From contig DDXA01000002.1 of NCBI GenBank assembly GCA_002347725.1, positions 27,650 to 91,649 on the forward strand: a stretch of 64,000 nucleotides of DNA, given 5' to 3'. The notes beneath the pieces were generated by a model, which was not told the DNA's origin, did no database searches, and worked only from the letters and a program-made list of their open reading frames with translations. The DNA is from Actinobacteria bacterium UBA2272 (lineage in GTDB: Bacteria > Actinomycetota > Coriobacteriia > Anaerosomatales > Anaerosomataceae). Of the stretch, positions 43,390 through 51,025 are shown piece after piece; position 1 is the first letter of the stretch, and every line of letters starts with the position of its first letter. The position numbers and the translations under genes were made by a program.

Positions 43390-44123
43390 TAGCGAGCCAT
43401 AGCAGCGATGAAGACTCCTGCGGTGATGACGTCGAGCGTGTTGACCAGCACGTGGACGATGGTGGTGACATACAGGTTACGCCGCTGGGCGACGTAGGCC
43501 ATCGGAATCATGCCAAACGTTCTGGTGATGAACTGCCATGGCGTCCAGATGTGGTAGATCGCGAACAGCAGACTGTGCAAGGCGGGTGCCCACTTGCCGG
43601 CGTACCCCATGCGAGGCAGCAGGAACCCGCGGAAGTAGAACTCCTCGACGACCGGGCCCACGATAACCCCGAACACGGCCACCAGAGCGTATGTCCAGAT
43701 CAGCGCAGTTCTCGAGTACTCGGAGGTGAGGCCGCTCTCGAGTATCGGCAGCCAGGCGAACAGGATCTGCTGCAGCGTGGCGTCGACGGGCTTCATCAGG
43801 GTGAAGACGATTCCGACGATCACAAAGAGGCCAGGCACCCATACGAAGTACTGCCAGATCGGTATCGGAGTCCGGTACAGCACGACGCCGCGCAGCGAGT
43901 AGCGACCGTTCCTCTTGCGACCTTCGCAGAGCAGGTAGCCCAATTCGAAGGGGGCGAGAACCAGAGCAACCGTGCTCATAAGCGCCGCTATCGAGGGCAG
44001 TCCCCACTGGCGAAAGGCCGGAGAGAGTGCGAAGTAGCACAGCCCGATGAGTATGCCAGGGCCCAGGTGCAGCAGCAGGGATCGGCCTACCGAGTGCTGC
44101 TCGACAACGGAATCAGAATCCAT
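43389..44123 (-). CDS. CPBP-family intramembrane metalloprotease
   Basis: The 244-residue membrane protein has the CPBP/Rce1-like motif VVEEFYFRGFLLPRM (EE-x3-R), then a His in LHSLLFAIYHIWTP and a later H in TIVHVLVNTLD. The membrane-embedded Glu and His residues form the active site. Members cleave prenylated or immunity peptides. Its TAG stop lies in the damaged attC core. GGGAG precedes the start. Confidence 0.88.
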   Translation of the reverse strand: MDSDSVVEQHSVGRSLLLHLGPGILIGLCYFALSPAFRQWGLPSIAALMSTVALVLAPFELGYLLCEGRKRNGRYSLRGVVLYRTPIPIWQYFVWVPGLFVIVGIVFTLMKPVDATLQQILFAWLPILESGLTSEYSRTALIWTYALVAVFGVIVGPVVEEFYFRGFLLPRMGYAGKWAPALHSLLFAIYHIWTPWQFITRTFGMIPMAYVAQRRNLYVTTIVHVLVNTLDVITAGVFIAAMAR

Positions 44124-44179
44124 TGCTCTCCCTGTGTGAGGGATCGTCCTCCAACTGCCTCACGTGATCGCGCATGACC

Positions 44180-44320
44180 CGCCAACGAGCCCGCTGCCCC
44201 CCAGCGATTGGGGCGGACGAACCCCGCCACCCTCTGGCAGTCAACCGCACATGCCTGCCTATGGGCGGCGCTAAGCTCCAGTCTAGCGCTTGCCGCGTCC
44301 GCTCGATGCGTTTGTTTGAC
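44180..44320 (-). repeat. Putative long attC site
   Basis: The right core GTTTGAC (44314-44320) and its arm TCTAGCGCTTGCCGCGTCCGC closely match the site at 50,490-50,580. A possible left core GCCAAC lies at 44181-44186, giving about 140 bp. The left half is diverged and uncertain. Confidence 0.5.
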
Positions 44321-44387
44321 TGCGACCGGTGAACGTCCACGACCGGTAAGCTAGAATGTCCACCTGAAGCACGTAGGGAGACCCGGC

Positions 44388-44834
44388 ATGGACGACGACA
44401 GCGCTCATATCCCCGTCACGTTCGAGCACTACGACCATGTCTCGGGCCCGTTCTACCACGGGACGAAGGCCGACGTGGAGCCGGGTGACCTGCTGGTTCC
44501 CGGCCACGGTTCCAACTTCGAGGACGGCCGGGTATCGAACAACATCTACTTCACCGGCACCCTGGATGCTGCGATCTGGGGAGCGGAGCTGGCCCGGGGC
44601 GAGGGGGCCGGACGAGTCTACACCGTCGAGCCAACCGGTCCCTTTGAGGACGACCCCAACCTGACCAACAAGCGCTTTCCCGGCAATCCCACCAGGTCCT
44701 ACCGGACTCGGAAACCACTGCGAGTCGTCAGCGAGGTCAAGGACTGGCAAGGCCACCCGCCGGACGTGCTCCAGGCCATGCGGGACCACCTGGCCGAGAT
44801 GGAACGTCAGGGACTCGCTACCATCGATGACTGA
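44388..44834 (+). CDS. arr: Rifampin ADP-ribosyltransferase (Arr family)
   Basis: The 148-residue protein has the Arr pattern: FEHYDHVSGPFYHGTKADVEPGDLLVPG, SNNIYFTGTLDAAIWGAELARGEGAGRVYTVEPTGPFEDDPNLTNKRFPGNPTRSYRT, PLRVVSEVKDW. Arr transfers ADP-ribose to rifampin and inactivates it; arr-2 and arr-3 are well known integron cassettes. Here it lies on the plus strand, against the array direction, between decayed attC sites. Activity is expected from the motifs but not shown. Confidence 0.93.
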   Translation: MDDDSAHIPVTFEHYDHVSGPFYHGTKADVEPGDLLVPGHGSNFEDGRVSNNIYFTGTLDAAIWGAELARGEGAGRVYTVEPTGPFEDDPNLTNKRFPGNPTRSYRTRKPLRVVSEVKDWQGHPPDVLQAMRDHLAEMERQGLATIDD

Positions 44835-44878
44835 GTTCTCGTCGTGCTGGCGCCGGGCATGCGGACGCCCGGTTAGGC
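44835..44878 (-). repeat. Decayed attC right half
   Basis: GACGCCCGGTTAGGC ends with core GTTAGGC (44872-44878) and matches the right arm of the site at 58,890-58,988. The left half is missing or reduced to ~20 bp next to the arr stop. Confidence 0.5.
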
Positions 44879-44936
44879 CTCACTGCGCCTGAGTGTCGCA
44901 TGCCCACGGTGCTGCTACGAAGACAGGCGCGCGAAC

Positions 44937-45302
44937 TCAAGTCCTGTCATGCTCCGCCCTTACCAGAACCTCCGCCATGCGCAACGCCTCGAGGCGGTTC
45001 CTCTGCAGCGTGTGCTGAGAGGTCCCCGGCGAGAACATCGCCAGAGCGGTTTCAGTCCTGCTGATCATCGACGCGAGCGCGCCCAGCGCTTCTGTGAGGT
45101 CGCGCTCAGCCAGTTGGCACGAGCCATCTGACTCGTCGTCCATCAGCGTGGATGCGATTCGCAGGGCCTCGAGATTGCCCTGCAACATCGTGTGCTGCCA
45201 GGTTCCCGGCGACAGCCTCCGCTGGGCCTTCTCCGACTTGCTGATGAGCGAGGCTATCGGGCGAAGCGCTTCCCGCAGTTCGTCAGCGGAGTACACATCC
45301 AT
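44937..45302 (-). CDS. Hypothetical protein built from a tandem ~50-residue repeat
   Basis: I know no family for this 121-residue protein, but it is an internal duplication. The first half has LREALRPIASLISKSEKAQ, RRLSPGTWQHTMLQGNLEALR; the second has LTEALGALASMISRTETAL, AMFSPGTSQHTLQRNRLEALR. Each repeat is helix, FSPGT turn, Q-H-T-L-Q helix and EALR helix. Such small helical repeats may form a four-helix bundle or bind a partner. It reads in cassette orientation. Confidence 0.75.
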   Translation of the reverse strand: MDVYSADELREALRPIASLISKSEKAQRRLSPGTWQHTMLQGNLEALRIASTLMDDESDGSCQLAERDLTEALGALASMISRTETALAMFSPGTSQHTLQRNRLEALRMAEVLVRAEHDRT

Positions 45303-45330
45303 GGGCAGCCTCAGTGGAGCTTCTTCGTGT

Positions 45331-45431
45331 CTCTAACGTGCGTGCGTATGACCTGCTAACCGGTCCTGCGTCTTCAGAGCCGAGCATACCGCACACGCCG
45401 TGTGTCTGGCCGATGCGCTTGTCAGTTTGGC
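45331..45431 (-). repeat. attC site
   Basis: Left core CTCTAAC (45331-45337) and right core GTTTGGC (45425-45431), 101 bp. The centre CCGAGCATACCGCACACG matches the site at 54,637. The right arm is partly changed. Confidence 0.75.
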
Positions 45432-45473
45432 CTGCCCGGGCCCTCGAACCCGCCATCCCGTCACCGACCAGGA

Positions 45474-45511
45474 TTGCGCAGTAACTACTCTGTGTTACTA
45501 TGTACATGTAC
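45474..45511 (+). promoter_or_regulatory. Promoter and operator of the PadR-ABC operon
   Basis: A -35 TTGCGC (45474-45479), 16-bp spacer and -10 TACTAT (45496-45501) overlap the inverted repeat AGTAAC-N8-GTTACT (45480-45499). A second palindrome GTACATGTAC follows at 45502-45511. Both are placed where a PadR repressor would block transcription. Confidence 0.65.
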
Positions 45512-45544
45512 CTAGTCATGCTTAGTAGTTCGAGGAGGTGTTAC

Positions 45545-45874
45545 GTGGGCAAGCAGATGACCGAGATGCTCAAGGGAACGCTCGAGGGAATCGTCCTTGC
45601 GATCCTGTCGGGCCAGCCTGCGTACGGCTACGAGATCACGGCACGGTTGCGGGAGATGGGCTTCTCCGACATCGCCGAGGGCACCGTCTACGCCCTGCTC
45701 GTCAGGATCGAACAGAGAGGCCTCGTCGACGTGGAGAAGCACCCGTCAGAGAAGGGGCCGCCACGCAAGGTTTACTCGCTCAACGTGCAGGGTCGGGAGT
45801 ATCTGGAAGAGTTCTGGAGGACCTGGAGCTTCCTCACGGGACAGCTCGAACGGCTCCGCGAAGGAGGCAGATGA
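45545..45874 (+). CDS. PadR-family transcriptional repressor
   Basis: From GTG 45545 (AGGAGG six bases upstream) the protein has 109 residues: a PadR winged helix LEGIVLAILSGQPAYGYEITARLREMGFSDIAEGTVYALLVRIEQRGLVDVE and a short C-terminal helix. PadR repressors commonly control an adjacent ABC drug exporter, as here, and release DNA on binding the drug. Its stop overlaps the next start (ATGA). Confidence 0.92.
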   Translation: MGKQMTEMLKGTLEGIVLAILSGQPAYGYEITARLREMGFSDIAEGTVYALLVRIEQRGLVDVEKHPSEKGPPRKVYSLNVQGREYLEEFWRTWSFLTGQLERLREGGR

Positions 45875-46227
45875 CCATGTTCATCGAGAAACTGGTAGGC
45901 GACCTGGGTGACAAGAAGCGCTGGCGACAGTACAAGGCGCGCGCGAAGCAGCTTCCCGGGGACTATCGCACGGCAGTCGATGCGTTCGAACGGTACTTGA
46001 TGCTGTTCGGAGCCGGTGGCGGCGTGACGATGTTCGAGGACCTCGCGGACCTGTTCGAGCAGAGCGCGGCTGACGGGACCCCGATTCGCAGCGTGGTCGG
46101 GGAGGACCCCGTGGAGTTCATCGAGACCTTCGCGCAGAACTACCGCGAGGACTCGTGGATCAAGCGCGAACGGGAGAGGCTGGCTCACGCCATCGTGACC
46201 CTCGAACGAGAAGAGGGCGACCGATGA
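45871..46227 (+). CDS. DUF1048 protein
   Basis: The 118-residue protein from ATG 45871 has FIEKLVGDLGDKKRWRQYKARAKQLPGDYRTAVDAFERYLMLFG and VEFIETFAQNYREDSWIKRERERL. This is the DUF1048 pattern, a helical protein usually found between PadR and an ABC transporter, with no known reaction. Its stop overlaps the ABC start (ATGA). Confidence 0.9.
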   Translation: MTMFIEKLVGDLGDKKRWRQYKARAKQLPGDYRTAVDAFERYLMLFGAGGGVTMFEDLADLFEQSAADGTPIRSVVGEDPVEFIETFAQNYREDSWIKRERERLAHAIVTLEREEGDR

Positions 46228-47027
46228 CCGCTCAGGTGCCGGCGGTCCACGTGCAGGGCCTGGAGAAATCGTACGAGGAGCTGCGGGTGCTGCGCGGCGT
46301 GGACTTCGACGTGGCGCGCGGCAGCATCTTCGCCCTGCTCGGCTCGAACGGCGCGGGCAAGACCACGATCGTGAACATCCTGGCCACGCTACTGAAACCC
46401 GACGCCGGGACAGCACGCGTCAGTGGCTTCGATGTCGCCACGCATGCAGCGGATGTGCGGCAGTCAATCAGCCTCACCGGTCAGTTCGCCGCCGTCGATG
46501 AAGTCCTCAGCGGGCGGGAGAACCTCGTATTGGTCGCCCGGCTGCGACACCTGAAGGATCCGGGCCCGATCGCGGATGCTCTGCTCGAGCGTTTCGCGCT
46601 TGCCGACGCGGCCGAGCGCAGGGTGTCGACGTACTCGGGCGGCATGCGCCGCCGCCTGGACATCGCGATGAGCCTGATCGGGAATCCGCCGGTCATCTTC
46701 CTCGACGAGCCGACCACCGGGCTCGATCCGCAGGGGCGCCTTGGGGTATGGCAGGCCGTCAGGGATCTTGCCGAGGCGGGCACGACCGTACTGCTCACGA
46801 CGCAGCATCTCGACGAGGCCGAGCACCTCGCCGATCGGATCGCGATCCTCCACGAGGGTCGCATCATCCAGAACGGCACGCTCACCGAGCTCAAGCAGCT
46901 GCACCCGCCTGCCAGAGTCGAGTATGTCGAGAAGCAGCCGACGCTTGAGGACATCTTCCTCGCCATCGTCGCTGAGGACGGCACAGACAGCGACGCTGCG
47001 ATCCCCGGCACCGCCACGGACGAGTAA
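46224..47027 (+). CDS. ABC transporter ATP-binding protein (DrrA-like)
   Basis: From ATG 46224 the protein has 267 residues with Walker A GSNGAGKTT, signature YSGGMRRRLDIAMSL, Walker B VIFLDEPTTGLDP and an H-loop TTQHLDEAE. The C-terminal domain, EKQPTLEDIFLAIV, is of the DrrA drug-export type. It powers the permease encoded ten bases downstream. Confidence 0.95.
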   Translation: MTAQVPAVHVQGLEKSYEELRVLRGVDFDVARGSIFALLGSNGAGKTTIVNILATLLKPDAGTARVSGFDVATHAADVRQSISLTGQFAAVDEVLSGRENLVLVARLRHLKDPGPIADALLERFALADAAERRVSTYSGGMRRRLDIAMSLIGNPPVIFLDEPTTGLDPQGRLGVWQAVRDLAEAGTTVLLTTQHLDEAEHLADRIAILHEGRIIQNGTLTELKQLHPPARVEYVEKQPTLEDIFLAIVAEDGTDSDAAIPGTATDE

Positions 47028-47036
47028 GGAGCAACG

Positions 47037-47798
47037 ATGACCAAACACTTCGTTGGCGACACGGCAATCCTGACCGGACGATCCTTGCGCCATATCACGC
47101 GTAGCATGGACACCATCATCACCACGGCGGTCACGCCGATCGCGATGATGCTGCTGTTCGTGTACGTCTTCGGCGGCGCGATCAGCACCGGCATGGACAA
47201 CTACGTGAACTACCTGCTGCCCGGTATCCTGCTCATCACGATCGCCTCGGGTACGGCCTACACGTCGTACCGGCTGTTCATGGATATGAAGAGCGGCATC
47301 TTCGAACGATTCCACTCGATGCCGATCACGCGGTCCTCAGTGCTGTGGGCGCATGTGCTGACCTCGCTGGTCGCCAACATGACCTCGCTCGTGGTCGTCG
47401 TGCTCGCCGCGGTCCTGATGGGCTTCCGCTCGGGCGCGGGAGTACTCACGTGGCTCGCGGTCGTGGGCGTCCTGGTTCTATTCACCCTGGCGTTGACGTG
47501 GCTCGCCGTGATCGCCGGTCTCTCCGCGAAGACCGTGGATGGCGCGGGCGCATTCGCCTACCCGCTCATCTTCCTGCCGTTCATCAGCTCGGCATTCGTC
47601 CCCACCGAGACCATGCCCCGAGCGGTGCGAGCGTTCGCGGAGAACCAGCCGGCGACGTCGATCGTCAACGCGATTCGCGACCTGTTCGCACAGCGGCCGG
47701 TCGGCACCGACATCTGGATCGCGCTTGCCTGGTGTGTCGGGATCCTCATCGTCGCGTACATGTGGGCCATGGTCACGTACCGCCGCAGGATCTCCTAG
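47037..47798 (+). CDS. ABC-2 type permease (DrrB-like)
   Basis: The 253-residue protein has six membrane helices and an ABC-2 motif (FGGAISTGMDNYVNYLLPGILLITIASGTAYTSYRLFMDMKSGIFERFHSMPITRSSVLWAHV; FLPFISSAFVPTETMP). It forms a drug or lipid exporter with the ATPase upstream. The operon of four genes is longer than a typical cassette and is on the plus strand. Confidence 0.93.
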   Translation: MTKHFVGDTAILTGRSLRHITRSMDTIITTAVTPIAMMLLFVYVFGGAISTGMDNYVNYLLPGILLITIASGTAYTSYRLFMDMKSGIFERFHSMPITRSSVLWAHVLTSLVANMTSLVVVVLAAVLMGFRSGAGVLTWLAVVGVLVLFTLALTWLAVIAGLSAKTVDGAGAFAYPLIFLPFISSAFVPTETMPRAVRAFAENQPATSIVNAIRDLFAQRPVGTDIWIALAWCVGILIVAYMWAMVTYRRRIS

Positions 47799-47844
47799 AA
47801 GAAGCGCAGCGGCTGGCCCATGCGCCCGTTCGCGTCCCGTCGGA

Positions 47845-48165
47845 CTACGCCGACACGAGATGCCAGCGCAGAGGCTTTGATGATTCCCGCGCAATGATGC
47901 CCTTAGCCTCAAGATCGAGCTGCACCGACTTCGCCCACCAGCCGGCCTTCGCTCCCCCGGGGAAGAGGTCGGTTGGCAGGTGTGGCACGACCGCTTCAAC
48001 CATTTGCCCCTGAGTCAGTCCGGGCGCTTCGACCGGCAGTACCCTGAGCAGCGCCTCTCGCATCGCCTGGTACATACGGGCATCGACGGTGGAGGTGCGG
48101 CCGGGGTGATTCACATTCTCGACGACCACGCGGTCCGGTCTGTGCTCGCTGCTCCGCTCGTCCAC
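47845..48165 (-). CDS. DUF6958-like protein
   Basis: The 106-residue protein has ENVNHPGRTSTVDARMYQAMREALLRVLPVEAPGLTQGQMVEAVVPHLPTDLFPGGAKAGWWAKSVQLDLEAKGIIARESSKPLRWHLV. The GGAKAGWWAKxVQLDLEAKGxIxRxxxxPLRWH ending is what I know as DUF6958. It looks like a winged-helix-type DNA- or RNA-binding domain. Function unknown. Confidence 0.8.
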   Translation of the reverse strand: MDERSSEHRPDRVVVENVNHPGRTSTVDARMYQAMREALLRVLPVEAPGLTQGQMVEAVVPHLPTDLFPGGAKAGWWAKSVQLDLEAKGIIARESSKPLRWHLVSA

Positions 48166-48390
48166 TCGAATCCTCCCTCGGGCACAGGCGCCGACATGTC
48201 ATCAAGGCGCGTCATCGGCGCGCCTGCAGACGCTGAGCGATCCACTTCCTTAGCGTACCCTCACAGTCCGGAGCCTCAACCATGCCGGTGTCGATCGACC
48301 TGTCCCTCTTGGCACCGAAGGCCGCTCTGAGACCGCACCGCTGCTGTGGGTATCATTCTTGCGACAGCCCCGGCGAAAGGCGGCGTGACC

Positions 48391-48765
48391 ATGGCCGACG
48401 GCATGCGCGCGAGCGAACCGAAGAAGAAGAAGGTCGATGGACTCACCGAGTTGCTGGAGAACGTCTCGGCAATGCCAGCACATGATCAGGCGATGGCCAT
48501 GCGCTTCCACTCGATCATCGAGAGGACGGCGCCGTCGCTTAAGCCGAGACTCTGGTACGGGATGCCCGCATACGCGAAGGACGGCAAGGTGCTGTGCTTC
48601 TTCCAGAGCGCATCGAAGTTCAAAGCGCGTTATGCGACGTTCGGCTTCGAGGAGACGGCAGCGCTCGATGACGGTGCCATGTGGCCGACGTCGTACGCCC
48701 TGACCGAGCTGGGCGACGAAGAAGAGGCACGAATCGAGGAGCTTGTTCGAAAGGCGGTTGGCTGA
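48391..48765 (+). CDS. DUF1801-like protein
   Basis: From ATG 48391 (MADGMRASEPKKKKVDGL) the protein has 124 residues: DGLTELLENVSAMPAHDQAMAMRFHSIIERTAPSLKPRLWYGMPAYAKDGKVLCFFQSASKFKARYATFGFEETAALDDG. The fold resembles DUF1801/YdhG proteins, with a basic N-terminus. Plus strand, within a stretch of the array lacking visible attC sites. The upstream ATG at 48346 is less likely. Confidence 0.75.
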   Translation: MADGMRASEPKKKKVDGLTELLENVSAMPAHDQAMAMRFHSIIERTAPSLKPRLWYGMPAYAKDGKVLCFFQSASKFKARYATFGFEETAALDDGAMWPTSYALTELGDEEEARIEELVRKAVG

Positions 48766-49414
48766 CGATCTTCTGGCTGCCAGCCGCCCCGTGAGACTCC
48801 GAGGCCGCCGTCATCCGACCGGTCGATAGCTCACGTACACCCAGGAGGACGCAGTTTCCCGCGACCGTCCCCCAGAAGATGCGCCGGAAGGGCTGCTTGA
48901 TCGTCTTGTGTCGCAGAGCTTGTTGCGCATACAGAGCACCGGGCCAACCGCCCGCCAGGGCAAGCAGGTGGAGCGTCGATTCCGGCGTGCGCGATGCGCC
49001 GCGCTGAGACGCCGCCTTGTCCAGCGCGTAGACGGCGAACGATATGACGCTGAGGGTCAAGTAGGCAACGAACACCTCTGGCGGAAGGACGGACAGGAGC
49101 GCAAGTGCCGCGAGAAGCAGGAGAAAGGGTCCGGAGACCAGCAGCGCATTCCTGGCCCGCGCCGGATCGGCAATCTCATGATTTTCCGAATGTCTCGCGC
49201 GCGTCGGCACAAGGAACTGCACGTCGGAAGCGCGGAGTCGCCCGCGCTCGTCCGGCTGGACGGAGAAACCGAGAAGATCGAGGACCTCAGGACGCCGCCT
49301 GTCGCCGGGGAACTGGCTGACATGCACGAAGACCTTGCGGCTGCCATCCAGGGGGGTGATGAAGCCGAATCCCCGCTCGTCGTTCCACTCCGTTAGGCGG
49401 CCCTGCTGCGGCAT
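48620..49414 (-). CDS. Cold-shock domain plus DUF1294 membrane protein, probably frameshifted at the C-terminus
   Basis: Residues 1-65 are a cold-shock domain (QGRLTEWNDERGFGFITPLDGSRKVFVHVSQF) and the rest a DUF1294 membrane domain (LSVISFAVYALDKAASQRGASRTPESTLHLLALAGGWPGALYAQQALRHKTIKQPFRRIFWGTVAGNCVLLG). CSD-DUF1294 fusions are common. After NCVLLG the reading frame continues ~60 residues antisense to the DUF1801 gene, which is implausible. One base off, VYVSYRPVG plus a stop at 48811-48813 gives a natural end, so a frameshift is likely. Confidence 0.85.
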   Translation of the reverse strand: MPQQGRLTEWNDERGFGFITPLDGSRKVFVHVSQFPGDRRRPEVLDLLGFSVQPDERGRLRASDVQFLVPTRARHSENHEIADPARARNALLVSGPFLLLLAALALLSVLPPEVFVAYLTLSVISFAVYALDKAASQRGASRTPESTLHLLALAGGWPGALYAQQALRHKTIKQPFRRIFWGTVAGNCVLLGVRELSTGRMTAASESHGAAGSQKIVSQPPFEQAPRFVPLLRRPARSGRTTSATWHRHRALPSPRSRTSHNAL

Positions 49415-49427
49415 TCGGTCCTTCTCT

Positions 49428-49510
49428 GGCTTACGTCTCGGCGCTTCAGCAGACCACGAGCGATGGGACGAGTGTAGCTGACGGCGTTCGCCTGGAAGCG
49501 CCTGCTAGAC
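49428..49510 (-). repeat. attC site
   Basis: Left core GGCTTAC (49428-49434) and right core GCTAGAC (49504-49510), both with a single change from consensus, 83 bp. The centre GGGACGAGTGTAGCTGACG matches the site at 51,556. Confidence 0.85.
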
Positions 49511-50461
49511 GCGCCCTGAGGTCATGACGAAGTACATGTAGAGAGCGTAGGCGCCGAGAAGCGCTGCTCCCTCCCATCGATTCAGCACCCAGCCGCGCCT
49601 CATTATGAGCAGGAGCACGACAGCGCTTGAGACCAGGACGACGAGGTCGGCGGCGCGAAGCCCTTCGATGCGGAGCGGACTCACCAGGGCAACGGCACCC
49701 AGGACGACGAGAATGTTGAAGATATTGGATCCCACGGCATTCCCGAACGCGACATCGGCCTCATTCCGCACCGTGGAAGTCACCGATGTCGCCAACTCAG
49801 GCAGACTAGTGCCGACCGCCACGACAGTCAGGCCGATGACCACCTGGTTCACACCAAGGGCCGTAGCAAAGAAGACGGCGCCATCGAGAAGTAGTTGTGC
49901 CCCGATCAGCAGCGCGACAAGACCGGCCGAGGTAAGCAGCAGATCGAGCCACAGTGATCTCGTCGGTACGTATGCCTGATCGAACTGCCGATCCACACTG
50001 GGTTTCGCCCTGCTGCGCTTCGCGGCTCGATACACGGCGATCAAGTACACGAATGCCCCGGACACAAGCACGAGCCCCTCGAAACGGCTGAGTTCCTTGT
50101 CTATCAGGAGTGCGCACAGGACAAGCGTGACAGCGATCATGACCGGGATCTCGCGACGCACGAGCTCTGAACGCACCTTCATCGGCTTGACGAGAGCTGC
50201 GAGCCCAAGCACGAGCGCGATGTTGCTGATGTTCGATCCGACGACGTTGCCGAGCGCGATGCCGGTGTTCCCGGTGCTCGCGGCCCGGACGCCCAGCACG
50301 AGTTCAGGACCACCGGTGCCGAATGCCACTACGGTCAGACCGATGGCGAGAGCGCTGATTCCCATCCTGAGCGCGAGCCCCGTGCTTCCTCGCACCAAGG
50401 CCCACGCCCCGAGTGGCAGGAGCACGAGTCCGGCGACGACCAAGAGGGCCTGAAGCAGCAT
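49505..50461 (-). CDS. Calcium/sodium antiporter (YrbG/CaCA family)
   Basis: The 318-residue membrane protein has the two inverted alpha repeats of the CaCA family: GTGGPELVLGVRAASTGNTGIALGNVVGSNISNIALVLG and GTSLPELATSVTSTVRNEADVAFGNAVGSNIFNILVVLG. They exchange Ca2+ (or other cations) for Na+ or H+ across the membrane. The TAG stop is in the attC core. GGGAGG precedes the ATG. It is a large cassette gene (0.96 kb) for its type. Confidence 0.93.
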   Translation of the reverse strand: MLLQALLVVAGLVLLPLGAWALVRGSTGLALRMGISALAIGLTVVAFGTGGPELVLGVRAASTGNTGIALGNVVGSNISNIALVLGLAALVKPMKVRSELVRREIPVMIAVTLVLCALLIDKELSRFEGLVLVSGAFVYLIAVYRAAKRSRAKPSVDRQFDQAYVPTRSLWLDLLLTSAGLVALLIGAQLLLDGAVFFATALGVNQVVIGLTVVAVGTSLPELATSVTSTVRNEADVAFGNAVGSNIFNILVVLGAVALVSPLRIEGLRAADLVVLVSSAVVLLLIMRRGWVLNRWEGAALLGAYALYMYFVMTSGRV

Positions 50462-50489
50462 CGTCCTCCCATTCCCCGACCCCGGGCTG

Positions 50490-50580
50490 CGTCAAAGGTC
50501 CTGGCACTTCAGCGGCACGCCGAGCGCGCCTCTCTTCGTAGCTTAACGCTTGCCGCGTCAGCAGGAAGCGCTTGTTGGGC
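50490..50580 (-). repeat. attC site (left core degenerate)
   Basis: Right core GTTGGGC (50574-50580) is clear. The left core GTCAAAG (50491-50497) is degraded. Centre GCCTCTCTTCGTAGC matches the site at 53,133. Confidence 0.85.
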
Positions 50581-50590
50581 TATGCGGCTG

Positions 50591-50920
50591 CTATGCCAGC
50601 CTCATGGCGGGCGCGAAGCCCAGTGACTGCAGCACGATTGTCACAACGATGCTGGCGGTCACAGCAACGATCACGACCACCCAGATGCGTTTGAGCGATA
50701 CGCCTCCTGCCGCCGCGCCGAGGACTGCGCCGGCCAGCAGCGCGAGCACGACCCCCTGGACGAGGGCCGCGATCCGCATGGGGGCCGGGAAACGGCCCGG
50801 GAACCTGCCGCCCATCGCATACGTGCCCCAAGGCGCACCCGCGGCTAAAGCGAGCTGGAACCCCACCGCGACGGCAGCCACTACGGTGAAGATGACCGCC
50901 GCTACTGACGGTGCATCCAC
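50591..50920 (-). CDS. Cassette membrane protein, unknown
   Basis: From GTG 50920 (GGAGGT upstream) the protein has 109 residues: VDAPSVAAVIFTVVAAVAVGFQLALAAGAPWGTYAMGGRFPGRFPAPMRIAALVQGVVLALLAGAVL and more. It has three membrane helices and a conserved-looking GAPWGxxAMGGRFPG loop that I have seen in small actinobacterial membrane proteins without a name. Confidence 0.7.
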   Translation of the reverse strand: MDAPSVAAVIFTVVAAVAVGFQLALAAGAPWGTYAMGGRFPGRFPAPMRIAALVQGVVLALLAGAVLGAAAGGVSLKRIWVVVIVAVTASIVVTIVLQSLGFAPAMRLA

Positions 50921-50937
50921 TGAATGACCTCCGATGC

Positions 50938-51023
50938 GTCTAACGTCTTTGCTCTTGAGCCGCACCCAATGACATCCATGGTAGCCGATGACTCGCGAAG
51001 TCGGCTCGATGCGCTGGTTAGCA
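50938..51023 (-). repeat. attC site
   Basis: Left core GTCTAAC (50938-50944), right core GTTAGCA (51017-51023), 86 bp. The arms TTGCTCTTGAGCCG and CGGCTCGATGCGC pair. Confidence 0.88.
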
Positions 51024-51025
51024 CC

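Noticed and set aside
48190..48256. Possible attC between 48,190 and 48,256 (GTCATCAAGGCG ... CTTAGCG)
   Set aside because: Both cores are poor and the arms do not pair convincingly.
49392..49398. GTTAGGC as another attC core
   Set aside because: It lies inside the coding sequence of the cold-shock domain and has no partner core.
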